A DNA stretch of 64,000 nt from Paenibacillus_Z sp042653205 (GTDB taxonomy: Bacteria; Bacillota; Bacilli; Paenibacillales; Paenibacillaceae): assembly GCF_042653205.1 (NCBI RefSeq), contig NZ_JBHSHY010000012.1, positions 81,911 to 145,910 of the forward strand. The letters run 5' to 3'. Below, in pieces: positions 32,758 to 41,008 of the stretch. Within the stretch, counting starts at the first letter, position 1. Each line of letters starts with the position of its first letter. Made by a program: the position numbers and the translations under genes. The notes below the pieces were generated by a model. It did not search any database and had not been told where the DNA came from. It saw nothing but the letters and a program-made list of their open reading frames with translations.

Positions 32758-33525
32758 TCAGCGATTCGGTCGCTTCTTGACCCGGTACCAGTACGGATAC
32801 AGCTCCTCGAACGACAGCCGCGCGTAGAGCCGGTTCGCCGGTCCGTTGCTCTGCGCGACCTGGAGGTAGCTCCGCGTGGCGCCGCTCCGGGCCGCCCACT
32901 GCAGCATGCGGCGGATCAGGCGTTCGCCCAGCCCTTGACCGCGGAAAGCCGGAGCCGTCGCGATGTCGTACAGGCCGACATGCTTACCTTCGAGAACCCC
33001 GAGGCCGCATGCAGCGGGCTCACCGCCGACATACAGCGTAAAAAAGCCCGTCTTCATCGTGATCGCGTGCATGATCCGCGCGGCGGCACCTTCGTGGCAG
33101 GACGCAATCCCGCTGAAAGCGCACATGTGGTCCAGCCAAGAGTAGGAGAGCCGGTCCTCGCATTCGATCGTCACGTCGGACCGTTCGCGGGGCGGCTTGC
33201 CAAGGCGCGCAAAGTCCGTTAACAGCATAACACGGGACGGCGATTCCAGCACGTAACCGCGCGCTTCCAGCAGAAGATCGAGTCCGGCCGGGGCGAAAGG
33301 CGTCAGCTTGAAGATCGTATCCTGGCCGGCGCGGCAGTAGAAGGCTTCGCAGGCTTCGATTTTCCGCTTCAGTGCCGCTTCCGATTCGTCGCCCGCATAG
33401 AACGGATGAACGGAATTCGCGCGTTTGGTATAACCCTCCGCCAAGCGAAGCAGCCAGCCGCCATGCACCACCGTCTGCTGCGCGGGCCATGCGTTCATCG
33501 TCAACTCTTCAATGGGAACTGCCAA
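32758..33525 (-). CDS. GNAT-family N-acetyltransferase
   Basis: Acetyltransferase of about 255 residues. It opens with 'WPAQQTVVHGGWLLRLAEGYTKRANSVHPFYAGD', the hallmark of a two-domain GNAT group common in Bacillales. The acetyl-CoA loop is 'LYDIATAPAFRGQGLGERLIRRMLQWAARSGA' (R-G-x-G-L-G), followed by 'YLQVAQSNGPANRLYARLSFEELYPYWYR'. A TTG start at 33525 is chosen because AGGAGG lies 8 nt upstream; an ATG at codon 10 is possible but has no site. Substrate unknown. Same strand as the DUF1284 gene, possibly co-transcribed. Confidence 0.85.
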   Translation of the reverse strand: MAVPIEELTMNAWPAQQTVVHGGWLLRLAEGYTKRANSVHPFYAGDESEAALKRKIEACEAFYCRAGQDTIFKLTPFAPAGLDLLLEARGYVLESPSRVMLLTDFARLGKPPRERSDVTIECEDRLSYSWLDHMCAFSGIASCHEGAAARIMHAITMKTGFFTLYVGGEPAACGLGVLEGKHVGLYDIATAPAFRGQGLGERLIRRMLQWAARSGATRSYLQVAQSNGPANRLYARLSFEELYPYWYRVKKRPNR

Positions 33526-33594
33526 GAGCCAAGCCTCCTCTCCCGGATTTTTATGTATTAATATACACATATTAGTATGATAATTCAATAAAAA

Positions 33595-33622
33595 AAACTG
33601 CCTCCGCATGCGGAGACAGTTT
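33595..33622 (-). terminator. Intrinsic terminator after the alkaline phosphatase gene
   Basis: AAACTG-C-CTCCGCA pairs with TGCGGAG-A-CAGTTT, giving an almost perfect hairpin, followed on the minus strand by eight T. Confidence 0.93.
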
Positions 33623-33640
33623 GTTTCGCGCTGATTGTTG

Positions 33641-34903
33641 TTACTTCGGCAGCTTGATGCCCATCGCTTGCGCGAGCCGCGTGAAGATGCCCGTGTTCTC
33701 GTAGACGCCCGAGAACAGCTCCGAGCCCGTGCCCATCGCCGTTACCGGAATGTCGACCGCCGTATGGCCGGACGTCGTCCAGTCAACGACGAAGTTTCTC
33801 TTCGACTTCGCGATTTGGAACGGACCGTCTTCTTTGGAAATCGTGTCGCCCGACTCGTCGTTCGCGTCGACTTCTTCGATCGAGAAGCCGCCCGTTTCGT
33901 GGTCGGCCAGGACAAGCACCAGCGTATCCGGATGCGATTTTGCGAAGTTCTTCGCGACTTGAACCGACTTATCCAGCTCTTGGCCGGCTTTGATCGTCAG
34001 CTTCGCGTTGTTGTTGTGCGCCATTTCGTCCGTCGCTTCTTCTTCGACCATCAGGAAGAAGCCTTTTTTATTCGCGGACAGAGTGTCAAGCGCTTTTTTC
34101 GTCATGTCCGGCAGCGGAACGATCGGATTGTAAAGGTCGCCTTCGCCTTCCGGGCGTTGCTGGAACATTTCTTCGTTCGCGAACAGGCCGAGCAGCTTGC
34201 CGCCTTTCGCCTTCTCCATGTCGGCTTTCGTTTTCACGTAGGTGTAGCCGAGCGATTTCGCCTTGTCGACGAGGTTGCCCTGCGTGCCTTTGCTCTTCTC
34301 GGACGGATCTTCGACAGGCTCGTCCTTGAACGCGCCGGCTTGACCGGCCGGGAACCAGAAGTCTTCGCCGCCGCCGAGCAGAACGTCGACTTTGGTTTTC
34401 GTCAGGTACTGCAGCGCGATGTCGCTCTGCTTCGAGCGGTCTTCGACATGCGAAGCGAACGCGGCAGGCGTGGCGTCCGTGACTTGGCTCGTCGTAACGA
34501 GACCCGTGGATTTGCCCGCGGATTTTGCATATTCAAAAATCGTTTTTACGCTTTTTTTGTTGGCGTCCACGCCGATGGCGCCGTTGTACGTTTTTACGCC
34601 GCTGGCGTAAGCCGTCGCGGAAGCCGCGGAGTCCGTAACCGGAACCGTGGAGCCCGTATGAACCAAACCGACGTAAGGCATCGCGTCCATGGCCAGCTGG
34701 CCCTTTTCGCCGACCGTTGCCAGGCGGATCGCGTCGCGCTGAGCCGTGCCCATGCCGTCGCCGACGAAGAGAATGACGTTCTTCGCTTGTTTCGATGAGG
34801 CGGATACTTCATTCTTGCTTTGCGCCGCGATGAAGCTCGTCACGACGAGCGCCGCTGCCGTAATACCGATGACCGAAGACTTCCATCCCATATTGGCTTT
34901 CAT
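33641..34903 (-). CDS. Alkaline phosphatase
   Basis: Secreted phosphomonoesterase of the PhoA family, 420 residues, releasing phosphate outside the cell. The signal peptide is 'MKANMGWKSSVIGITAAALVVTSFIA'. Metal and active-site residues are visible: Asp in 'VILFVGDGMGTAQRDA', the phosphorylated Ser in 'VPVTDSAASATAYASG' near residue 92, Glu/Asp/His in 'VEEEATDEMAHNNN', 'LADHETGGF' and 'TSGHTAVDIPV'. The ATG at 34903 follows AGGAGG. Three phased Pho-box repeats lie upstream, so expression should rise on phosphate starvation. Confidence 0.95.
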   Translation of the reverse strand: MKANMGWKSSVIGITAAALVVTSFIAAQSKNEVSASSKQAKNVILFVGDGMGTAQRDAIRLATVGEKGQLAMDAMPYVGLVHTGSTVPVTDSAASATAYASGVKTYNGAIGVDANKKSVKTIFEYAKSAGKSTGLVTTSQVTDATPAAFASHVEDRSKQSDIALQYLTKTKVDVLLGGGEDFWFPAGQAGAFKDEPVEDPSEKSKGTQGNLVDKAKSLGYTYVKTKADMEKAKGGKLLGLFANEEMFQQRPEGEGDLYNPIVPLPDMTKKALDTLSANKKGFFLMVEEEATDEMAHNNNAKLTIKAGQELDKSVQVAKNFAKSHPDTLVLVLADHETGGFSIEEVDANDESGDTISKEDGPFQIAKSKRNFVVDWTTSGHTAVDIPVTAMGTGSELFSGVYENTGIFTRLAQAMGIKLPK

Positions 34904-34959
34904 GTCTACGCCTCCTAATCTCTTTTCTCTAGCATGATAGATCGAGATTATTAAGCGGA

Positions 34960-34987
34960 TGTCTGAGCGATGTTAAGTTCCGGTTAA
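34960..34987 (-). promoter_or_regulatory. Pho box upstream of the alkaline phosphatase gene
   Basis: On the minus strand TTAACC (34982-34987), TTAACA (34971-34976) and the weaker CAGACA (34960-34965) are spaced exactly 11 bp apart. This is the direct-repeat layout bound by PhoP in Bacillus (TT(A/C/T)ACA units with about 5-nt spacers), 57-84 nt before the start codon. Confidence 0.78.
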
Positions 34988-35028
34988 TTTTGGCAAAACG
35001 AAGCGAAATCGCGACCTTGATGACGTAC

Positions 35029-35553
35029 TCAAGGCTCAGCACGTTCGCGGAGCCATGTGCGCAAACCTTCGTAGAATCGTGCGTCAGCACGATAAATTTT
35101 GCCTCTGCTATTGATTGCGCCATGCTCGTTTACATCTAGCTCGTAATTGCGATGATCCGTCAAGACAACCGTCAGCAGCAGCGTTTCGCCGTCGTTTCGG
35201 ACGTTTTGGCCGCCGATGCGGCGGCGAAACGTCGATGTACGGAACAGCGCCCCCAGCTCGAACCGCTCCGTCTCGCTAAAGCCGGAGACACGGCTCCGTT
35301 CCACGGCCCCGTCCTTGATGCGATCGATGTATATGGATTCGATCGAATCGGAAGACGGCAGAACGGCAGACGCCGGGAGCGGAATCAGGAAATAGGCGGC
35401 AAGCAAGACTGCCAACGCGAGTGGCGGCAGCAGAATGGCAAACCATCGTTTCCGGCGCCTATGTCCCTTGCCGCTCCCCGGCGATCCGCCATCGGTGCCT
35501 GTCGCCCTTTGCGCTCGAACAGCGGCAGCGCCAATGCCGTTAGCTTTTTTCAT
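35029..35553 (-). CDS. Membrane-anchored hypothetical protein
   Basis: Unrecognised protein of 174 residues. A basic N-terminus ('GKGHRRRKRW') leads into one transmembrane helix ('FAILLPPLALAVLLAAYFLIPL', residues about 38-59), followed by an extracellular beta-rich domain of about 110 residues. The ATG at 35553 has no good ribosome binding site but overlaps the stop of a small upstream frame (ATGA), which suggests coupled translation. Same strand as the thiol-enzyme gene at 35685. Confidence 0.65.
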   Translation of the reverse strand: MKKANGIGAAAVRAQRATGTDGGSPGSGKGHRRRKRWFAILLPPLALAVLLAAYFLIPLPASAVLPSSDSIESIYIDRIKDGAVERSRVSGFSETERFELGALFRTSTFRRRIGGQNVRNDGETLLLTVVLTDHRNYELDVNEHGAINSRGKIYRADARFYEGLRTWLRERAEP

Positions 35554-35657
35554 AAGGCCATTCTCGCCGCAGCCGTTCGACGGACAGTTCTCGCACCCGG
35601 GCGAACGCGAGCTCGAGCGTGCCGCATTCCGGCAGCGCCTAGCATGCCTAGCTTCAT
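35550..35657 (-). CDS. Possible 35-residue small protein or leader peptide
   Basis: ATG at 35657 with GGAGG 7 nt upstream opens a 35-codon frame ending in TGA that overlaps the ATG of the next gene. The product (MKLGMLGAAGMRHARAR...) is very basic and unlike a folded protein. In the +1 frame the same DNA reads 'LELAFARVRELSVERLRREW' and ends at TAA, which looks more protein-like, so this may be a frameshifted remnant of a small gene. Short and unproven. Confidence 0.3.
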   Translation of the reverse strand: MKLGMLGAAGMRHARARVRPGARTVRRTAAARMAL

Positions 35658-35684
35658 CGTATTACCTCCGTGCGGCCGCGCGGC

Positions 35685-36452
35685 CTAGTCGAATTGAATC
35701 GAAGCGGTTCCGTAGACGGTCAACGCTTGCTCGATGACCTGCCGGTCCATTCCCGTATGCCGATGAATGCGCTCCACCCGATCCGCGAGCGAGCGCATCG
35801 GCTCTTCCTCGGTCCGTCCCCGCTTCCCGCTGAGGTAGCTCGCGTCGTCGCCGAGCTCCCAGTGCAGCACCTCGGTCTCCGTATAGATCCGCCGTTCGAC
35901 GAGCGGCTTGCGCAGCAGCCGCTGCGAGTATTCGCCTGCCGCCAGCAGCGCGTCCGGCGCGATCGGACGCAGGTCGTACGTCTGCTCGCTCCGCTTGCCG
36001 TTCGGCCGCAAATAGACGACGTGCAGCCAGCTGTCCCGGACGGACAGCGCGACGCGCGCGCCCGACACGAACCCGGCGAGCGGTTCCTCCGTGAAGTCGC
36101 CGCTTCCGGCATCGATCAGTATCGGCTCGATCCATTGGTCGCCGAGATCGCACAGATAGGCGCGTCCCCGCCCGTCCAGCGCCGCAACTGCGACGTGCGC
36201 GTTCGGCGTCAGCAGGTCGTGGCCGACGGCGTACGCCGATATCCCCTCGCGCCGAAACGCGTCGATCAGCCACAGCGCGAGGTCGAAGCAATTGCCCGAC
36301 GAGCCGTACCGCTCGCGGTGCAGCCGCATCAGCTCCACGCTGCGCTGCTTGGGCTCGTTCCCCGACCGGTAATGCCAAGCTTTCGTCAATGTTTCCATCG
36401 GAAAATCGTCGAAAGCGTGCCAAACCGCTAAGATCTCGGATGCGGCTCTCAT
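35685..36452 (-). CDS. Cys-His-Asp thiol enzyme (arylamine-NAT/transglutaminase-like)
   Basis: Cytoplasmic protein of 255 residues. The order and spacing of a possible catalytic triad are visible: Cys in 'YGSSGNCFDLALWLIDAFRREGISAYAVGHDL', His in 'NAHVAVAALDGRGRAYLCDLGDQW', and Asp in the same segment. This is the fold of arylamine N-acetyltransferases and transglutaminase-like proteins, where the sequences read G-x-C-(F/x), H-V and D-x-G. Which of the two it is, and the substrate, cannot be decided. The ATG at 36452 follows GGGAGG; the longer upstream frame has no such site. Confidence 0.6.
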   Translation of the reverse strand: MRAASEILAVWHAFDDFPMETLTKAWHYRSGNEPKQRSVELMRLHRERYGSSGNCFDLALWLIDAFRREGISAYAVGHDLLTPNAHVAVAALDGRGRAYLCDLGDQWIEPILIDAGSGDFTEEPLAGFVSGARVALSVRDSWLHVVYLRPNGKRSEQTYDLRPIAPDALLAAGEYSQRLLRKPLVERRIYTETEVLHWELGDDASYLSGKRGRTEEEPMRSLADRVERIHRHTGMDRQVIEQALTVYGTASIQFD

Positions 36453-36812
36453 CGGCGCTGCCTCCCGTCTATCGACGCATCGTACTTCCGCTGCTTCATA
36501 TGGATGCATCCTCCCCTTCGATTCTCGAGCGGTTCGCTAGGGCGCTCATTCCCTACCCTGCGTGCCTATTTCGCGCCCGGGCGGCCAAAACCCTTTTCCT
36601 TCGCCGCGCTTCGTCGCCGCCCGGCCACCATTCCGGATCCGCCTTCGCCGAACGATAGCTGAACTAGCATCGCGCCGCGCGCGCGGTCTGCAAGAAACCG
36701 CCGCTCCTTTTCGCGCCCCCGCCTTATGAATTCGTGATTCGAGGGCCATACTAGCGACATACAGTTTCCGTTAATTTTGTCGGGATCTCACATGAAAGGA
36801 GCCCCTCCCTCC
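36453..36812. other. 360-nt intergenic region between divergent genes
   Basis: Lies between the thiol enzyme (minus) and the SNF2 helicase (plus). No gene, terminator or repeat that I can support; divergent promoters are expected but no clear -35/-10 pair was found. Confidence 0.4.
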
Positions 36813-38645
36813 ATGCAACCGGGTAACGATTCTGCCAAAACCGAACCGCAGCCCGCTTCCGCCGCGAGCGTCACGGCGAGGCGCAAGCTGCATCCCAGCG
36901 TCGACCTGCATTTTGACCGCACCTGGCTCCACCAGCTTCAGGACCGGGTCGACCGCAACGGCCCGTGGGACGACTGGACGCTCTACCAGTTGGCTGTCGA
37001 AGCGGAGCAGTCCAAGCTGATCGGCAGCTTCGACGATCTGCAGTGCCTGCGCAGCCTGCCGGCGTTCGAGCCGATGCCTCACCAGATCAGCACCGCCCGC
37101 AAGGTGCTGCACGAAATGAGCGGCCGGGCGATATTGGCCGACGAGGTCGGCCTCGGGAAGACGATCGAAGCCGGGCTCGTGCTCAAGGAATACATGGTCC
37201 GCGGGCTCGTCAAGCGCGCGCTCGTGCTCGTGCCGGCCTCGCTCGTCCTGCAGTGGGTGCGGGAGCTGAACGCGAAGTTCGGCATCGCCGCGGTCGCTCA
37301 GAAGAAGGAGCATTCCTGGGGCTACGACGTCGTCGTCGCGTCCATGGACACGGCCAAGCGCGACCCGCACCGCGAGCGGCTGCTGAACCAGGATTACGAC
37401 ATGCTCATCATCGACGAGGCGCATAAGCTGAAAAACAAGAAGACGACCAACTACCAGTTCGTCAACGCGATGCGCAAAAAATATTGCCTGCTGCTGACGG
37501 CGACGCCCGTGCAGAACGACCTGGACGAGCTCTACAACCTGATCACGCTGCTGAAGCCGGGCCAGCTGGGCGGCCAGAGCGAATTCGCGGCGAACTTCGT
37601 CGTGGACAAGCGGCTGCCGAAGAACGAGGACCAGCTGCAGGAAGCGCTTCAGGCCGTCATGATCCGCAACCGCCGCGGGGATGGCGGGATCCACTTCACG
37701 AAGCGGATCGTTAAGAACATCCCGCTGCAGCTGTCGGCCGAGGAACAGGCGCTCTACGACGCCGTGACCGCGTTTGTGAAGGAACGCTACGAGGAGAATC
37801 AAGGCGACTGGACGAGCATGCTGTCGCTCGTGACGCTGCAGCGCGAGGTGTGCAGCAGCCGGGACGCGGTCTTCCTGACTCTCGTGAACATGTTCAAGAA
37901 GACGGCGGAGGATTCCCCGATTCGCGCAAAGATCTGGCAGCTCGTCGAGGTCATCCGCGGCATTACCGCCAACTCGAAGGCCGAGAAAGCATTGGAGCTC
38001 GTCCGCGCGATGAAGGAGAACGACAAGGTCATCATCTTCACGGAATACCGGGCGACGCAGGAGTATTTGCTGCAATATTTCCGGTCCCACAACATGGTGG
38101 CCGTCCCCTATCGCGGCGGCATGAACCGCGGCAAGAAGGATTGGATGATGGACCTGTTCCGCGGGCGCGCGCAGGTGCTCATCGCCACCGAAGCCGGCGG
38201 CGAAGGCATCAACCTGCAGTTCTGCCACCACATGATCAATTTCGACCTGCCGTGGAATCCGATGCGCGTCGAGCAGCGGATCGGCCGCGTGCATCGGCTC
38301 GGGCAGACGCACGACGTGCACATCTACAACCTGTGCACCGTCGGCACGATCGAGGAGCATATCGTCAGCTTGCTGCACGAGAAGATCAACCTGTTCGAGC
38401 TCGTCATCGGCGAGCTGGACCATATTCTCGAGCGGTTCGAGCAGAATGAGACGCTGGAGCAGCGGCTGGCCCGGCTCGTGATGGAGTCGGGCACGAACAA
38501 GGACGTGCTGCGGCGCGGCATCGACGAGCTCGGCGATTCGCTCAGCCGGATCCGGGACGAGGTCGAGTCGGAGGAGACCGACGGACTGGGTGCGGTCGAT
38601 ACCGTCCTGAACGCCGTCGGCCAAACAATCGAGGTGAGACCATGA
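36813..38645 (+). CDS. yqhH: SNF2-family DNA helicase/translocase, YqhH-like
   Basis: ATP-driven double-strand DNA translocase of 610 residues. Helicase motifs in order: I 'ADEVGLGKTIEAGLVLKE' (about residue 105), Ia 'VLVPASLVLQWVRE', II 'MLIIDEAHKLKN' (DEAH), III 'LLLTATPVQND', IV 'KVIIFTEYRATQEYL', V 'LIATEAGGEGINLQFC' and VI 'MRVEQRIGRVHRLGQ'. It corresponds to YqhH of B. subtilis, which likewise sits beside yqhG. The ATG at 36813 lies 11 nt after AAAGGAG; an ATG at 36792 abuts that site. The stop overlaps the yqhG start by 4 nt. Physiological role not established. Confidence 0.92.
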   Translation: MQPGNDSAKTEPQPASAASVTARRKLHPSVDLHFDRTWLHQLQDRVDRNGPWDDWTLYQLAVEAEQSKLIGSFDDLQCLRSLPAFEPMPHQISTARKVLHEMSGRAILADEVGLGKTIEAGLVLKEYMVRGLVKRALVLVPASLVLQWVRELNAKFGIAAVAQKKEHSWGYDVVVASMDTAKRDPHRERLLNQDYDMLIIDEAHKLKNKKTTNYQFVNAMRKKYCLLLTATPVQNDLDELYNLITLLKPGQLGGQSEFAANFVVDKRLPKNEDQLQEALQAVMIRNRRGDGGIHFTKRIVKNIPLQLSAEEQALYDAVTAFVKERYEENQGDWTSMLSLVTLQREVCSSRDAVFLTLVNMFKKTAEDSPIRAKIWQLVEVIRGITANSKAEKALELVRAMKENDKVIIFTEYRATQEYLLQYFRSHNMVAVPYRGGMNRGKKDWMMDLFRGRAQVLIATEAGGEGINLQFCHHMINFDLPWNPMRVEQRIGRVHRLGQTHDVHIYNLCTVGTIEEHIVSLLHEKINLFELVIGELDHILERFEQNETLEQRLARLVMESGTNKDVLRRGIDELGDSLSRIRDEVESEETDGLGAVDTVLNAVGQTIEVRP

Positions 38646-39577
38646 ACGAGCGCCAAATCCACAAATTCGTCCAGCGGTACCTGGAAGCGACCGAATGCCG
38701 GATCGTCGAGAAGTCGCCGGCGCACTTCCAGGTCAAGCTCTCGCCGCGTGCAGACCGCGACTTGACGAACCGGTCCTACTATTGGAGCTTCGTCGACCGC
38801 ACCGGCGCCGAGCCCGAAACGATGTCCATGCTGCTCGTGACGGACAAGAACAAGTACGACGAGTTCTCGGCTGCGCCGGCGCCGAAGCCCGCATCGCAGC
38901 AAACGTCTGCCGTCGACGCCGCGCTCGGCCGCTCCCTCGGCTACGTGCACGGCTCGCTTAACGCGAACGTGCGCGTGCCGCGGGAGGATCTGTATTTCGG
39001 CTCGCGCCGGCTGGAGCAGCTGTTCGTGTCTTCGCGGCAGAGCGGCAGCTACCTGTGCCTGTTCCAAGAACCGGATAAGCGCAGCAGCCACCCTCTCCAG
39101 TCGACTGCTTACAGCGCTTGGCTGGGGGTTAATATGAAGGTAGAGTTCCTGTGCGACATGAAGCGGGAGGAGATTCATTCCTTCGGCGTCTCGCTCGCGA
39201 CGGGCCAATGCATGGAGCAGTTCAACGACCGGCTGCTGCAGCACCGGATGACGCCGAAGCTGCCGCCAAACGTACACACGGCCAAAAACGCCTTCACACT
39301 CGCCAAGGCGGCCTCGATCGCGGAGCAGACGCTGGAGCGGAAGCTTCGGGGCTACGATTACGGCTGGGCCGACGCGGCCAACAAGCGGCTGGATGACGAG
39401 CTCGCCACGATCCGGCATTATTACGAGCCGCTGATCGAAGGCGCCGACGAAGAGACGCGGCCGGCCGCCCAGGAGCAGTACGAACGGCGGCAGGCGGAGA
39501 TTCGCTGGCAGTACGAGCCGCGCGTCCAGGTCTCCGCCATAAACTGCGGCGTTTTTTATTTGCAGGGCATCGGTTAG
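38642..39577 (+). CDS. yqhG: YqhG-family protein
   Basis: Cytoplasmic protein of 311 residues matching YqhG of Bacillus: 'MNERQIHKFVQRYLEATECRIVEKSPAHFQVKLSPRADRDLTNRSYYWSFVDR' is the conserved N-terminus. The central and C-terminal parts are acidic and helical ('DELATIRHYYEPLIEGADEETRPAAQEQYERRQAEI'). No catalytic motif is known. The start codon overlaps the helicase stop, and the two families are constant neighbours, so they probably work together, perhaps with the helicase acting on DNA and YqhG as partner; that is inference. Confidence 0.9.
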   Translation: MNERQIHKFVQRYLEATECRIVEKSPAHFQVKLSPRADRDLTNRSYYWSFVDRTGAEPETMSMLLVTDKNKYDEFSAAPAPKPASQQTSAVDAALGRSLGYVHGSLNANVRVPREDLYFGSRRLEQLFVSSRQSGSYLCLFQEPDKRSSHPLQSTAYSAWLGVNMKVEFLCDMKREEIHSFGVSLATGQCMEQFNDRLLQHRMTPKLPPNVHTAKNAFTLAKAASIAEQTLERKLRGYDYGWADAANKRLDDELATIRHYYEPLIEGADEETRPAAQEQYERRQAEIRWQYEPRVQVSAINCGVFYLQGIG

Positions 39578-39726
39578 CGAAATTCCGGCAAAATTAGAAG
39601 CCGGCTTGTCCCGTTTTCCTGACAGGAACCAACACCTTCTCCGCACGCATTGCGCTACAATTGGCGTTGTCAAGTACTGTCAGCCCTTCGTCAACCATTC
39701 TACGGAAACTGCAGGTGATGCCGTTA

Positions 39727-40647
39727 ATGAACAAATGGACCGCGATGTTCGCTGCCGTCTTGGCGGCCGTGCTGGCGCTCGGCGCCGGCATTCCCGGCCG
39801 CGCGGCCTCTGCCGCCGCGATGGCTCCCGCGGCGTCCGCGCCGGCCGAATCGGCGCTGCAGCAGCATGTCCGGACATGGACCGACGCGCTGTCGAAGCAG
39901 CCCGCCTTTCGGGCGTGGACGTCCGCCGAACGGACGATTGCCCCGCTCGGCCCAGGCACGCACGGCTGGCTCGTGACCTTCGCCGCCGGGAGCAAGCCGC
40001 TCGGCTACATGATCGTGAACGCCACGCCCGAAGGCGGGTACCGGCTCGGCGAATACGGGGTCGGCGCGCACCCCGCTTTCTATCCCATTACACTGTATAA
40101 CGCGCTGATCCGGCAGGGCCTGGTCGGCAGCTACGCCGAAATCGCCAAAAAGCCGCTCCGGCTGGAACGGCTTTATCTGTCTCCGATGCTGGCGGCCTGG
40201 AAATGGTCGTCGGCCGGCGGCGAGACGTATTATTTGGATGCCTGGACCGGCGAAGCGCTGCCCGTGGACGACGCGGCGTGGCAGAAGCAGTCCAAGCGGA
40301 CGCCGGGCGTCCTGAAGGCGGCCGCCGGATCCGGCGCCGCGGAACTCGGCCAGCTGACCGCCGTTCGTTCGAACCGCGCCTTCGATCCGTTCGAGCGCAT
40401 GCCCTGGCTGACGAGCACCCCGCTGTCCGCAAATCAGGTGCAAGGGCTCGCCGGCATGCTGGACAAGCTTCTGCAGATCCGGTACACCGCCGAGCTGTTC
40501 AATGCTTCCGTGCTGCAGGTACTGCCCGCGGTCGGTTATCACGGCTGGAACGGCGGCCCGCTCTACGTCGCGTTCGATCAGGCCTTCCCCGGCACCCGCT
40601 ACATTCCCGTGGACGCGCTCAATCGCGAAGGCCATTTTTATCGTTGA
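39727..40647 (+). CDS. Secreted hypothetical protein
   Basis: Exported protein of 306 residues with signal peptide 'MNKWTAMFAAVLAAVLALGAGIPGRAASAAA'. The mature part contains 'GWLVTFAAGSKPLGYMIVNATPEGGYRLGEYGVG' near residue 80 and 'YYLDAWTGEALP' near 175, resembling peptidase-propeptide-like or YpeB-like folds that bind other secreted proteins, but no catalytic motif is seen. The ATG at 39727 follows AGGTGA. Lies downstream of yqhG on the same strand with a 149-nt gap. Function unknown. Confidence 0.72.
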   Translation: MNKWTAMFAAVLAAVLALGAGIPGRAASAAAMAPAASAPAESALQQHVRTWTDALSKQPAFRAWTSAERTIAPLGPGTHGWLVTFAAGSKPLGYMIVNATPEGGYRLGEYGVGAHPAFYPITLYNALIRQGLVGSYAEIAKKPLRLERLYLSPMLAAWKWSSAGGETYYLDAWTGEALPVDDAAWQKQSKRTPGVLKAAAGSGAAELGQLTAVRSNRAFDPFERMPWLTSTPLSANQVQGLAGMLDKLLQIRYTAELFNASVLQVLPAVGYHGWNGGPLYVAFDQAFPGTRYIPVDALNREGHFYR

Positions 40648-40682
40648 CCTCGGCGGCAAGTCTCGTCCGGTTCTCGGCTGCG

Positions 40683-40871
40683 TTAGTCGCGGGACGAACG
40701 CATCCATTGCGATAGCGCGAGCCCGCCCATGCCGAACCAGCGCGCCAGCCAAGGCTCTTTTTGGGCTTTGGCTTTTTTGCGGTTCTCCTTGCGCTGCGCC
40801 TGCGGCGTCTCCATGAAATCGACCACGCGGTCGGTCATGTACCGAATATATTCCTCCGTCCGTTTCTCCAT
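40683..40871 (-). CDS. yqzE: YqzE-family small protein
   Basis: Protein of 62 residues: 'EYIRYMTDRVVDFMETPQAQRKENRKKAKAQKEPWLARWFGMGGLALSQW' matches YqzE of Bacillus, a short basic protein encoded next to the comG competence operon and near yqhG. The ATG at 40871 lies 10 nt after GGGGAG; the longer frame upstream has no homology. It is on the opposite strand to its neighbours. No comG gene is present here. Role unknown. Confidence 0.88.
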   Translation of the reverse strand: MEKRTEEYIRYMTDRVVDFMETPQAQRKENRKKAKAQKEPWLARWFGMGGLALSQWMRSSRD

Positions 40872-41008
40872 GCTGTCAGATCTCCCCTTCGCTCGAATTG
40901 ATAAGCTTCCATCCTCAGTCTCCCCGCGAACGATGCCTTTCAAACATGAATGACTTGCCTTGGTCCGAGCCACGCTAAGGATGATCAAGTTGGCATAGGA
41001 GGATGACG

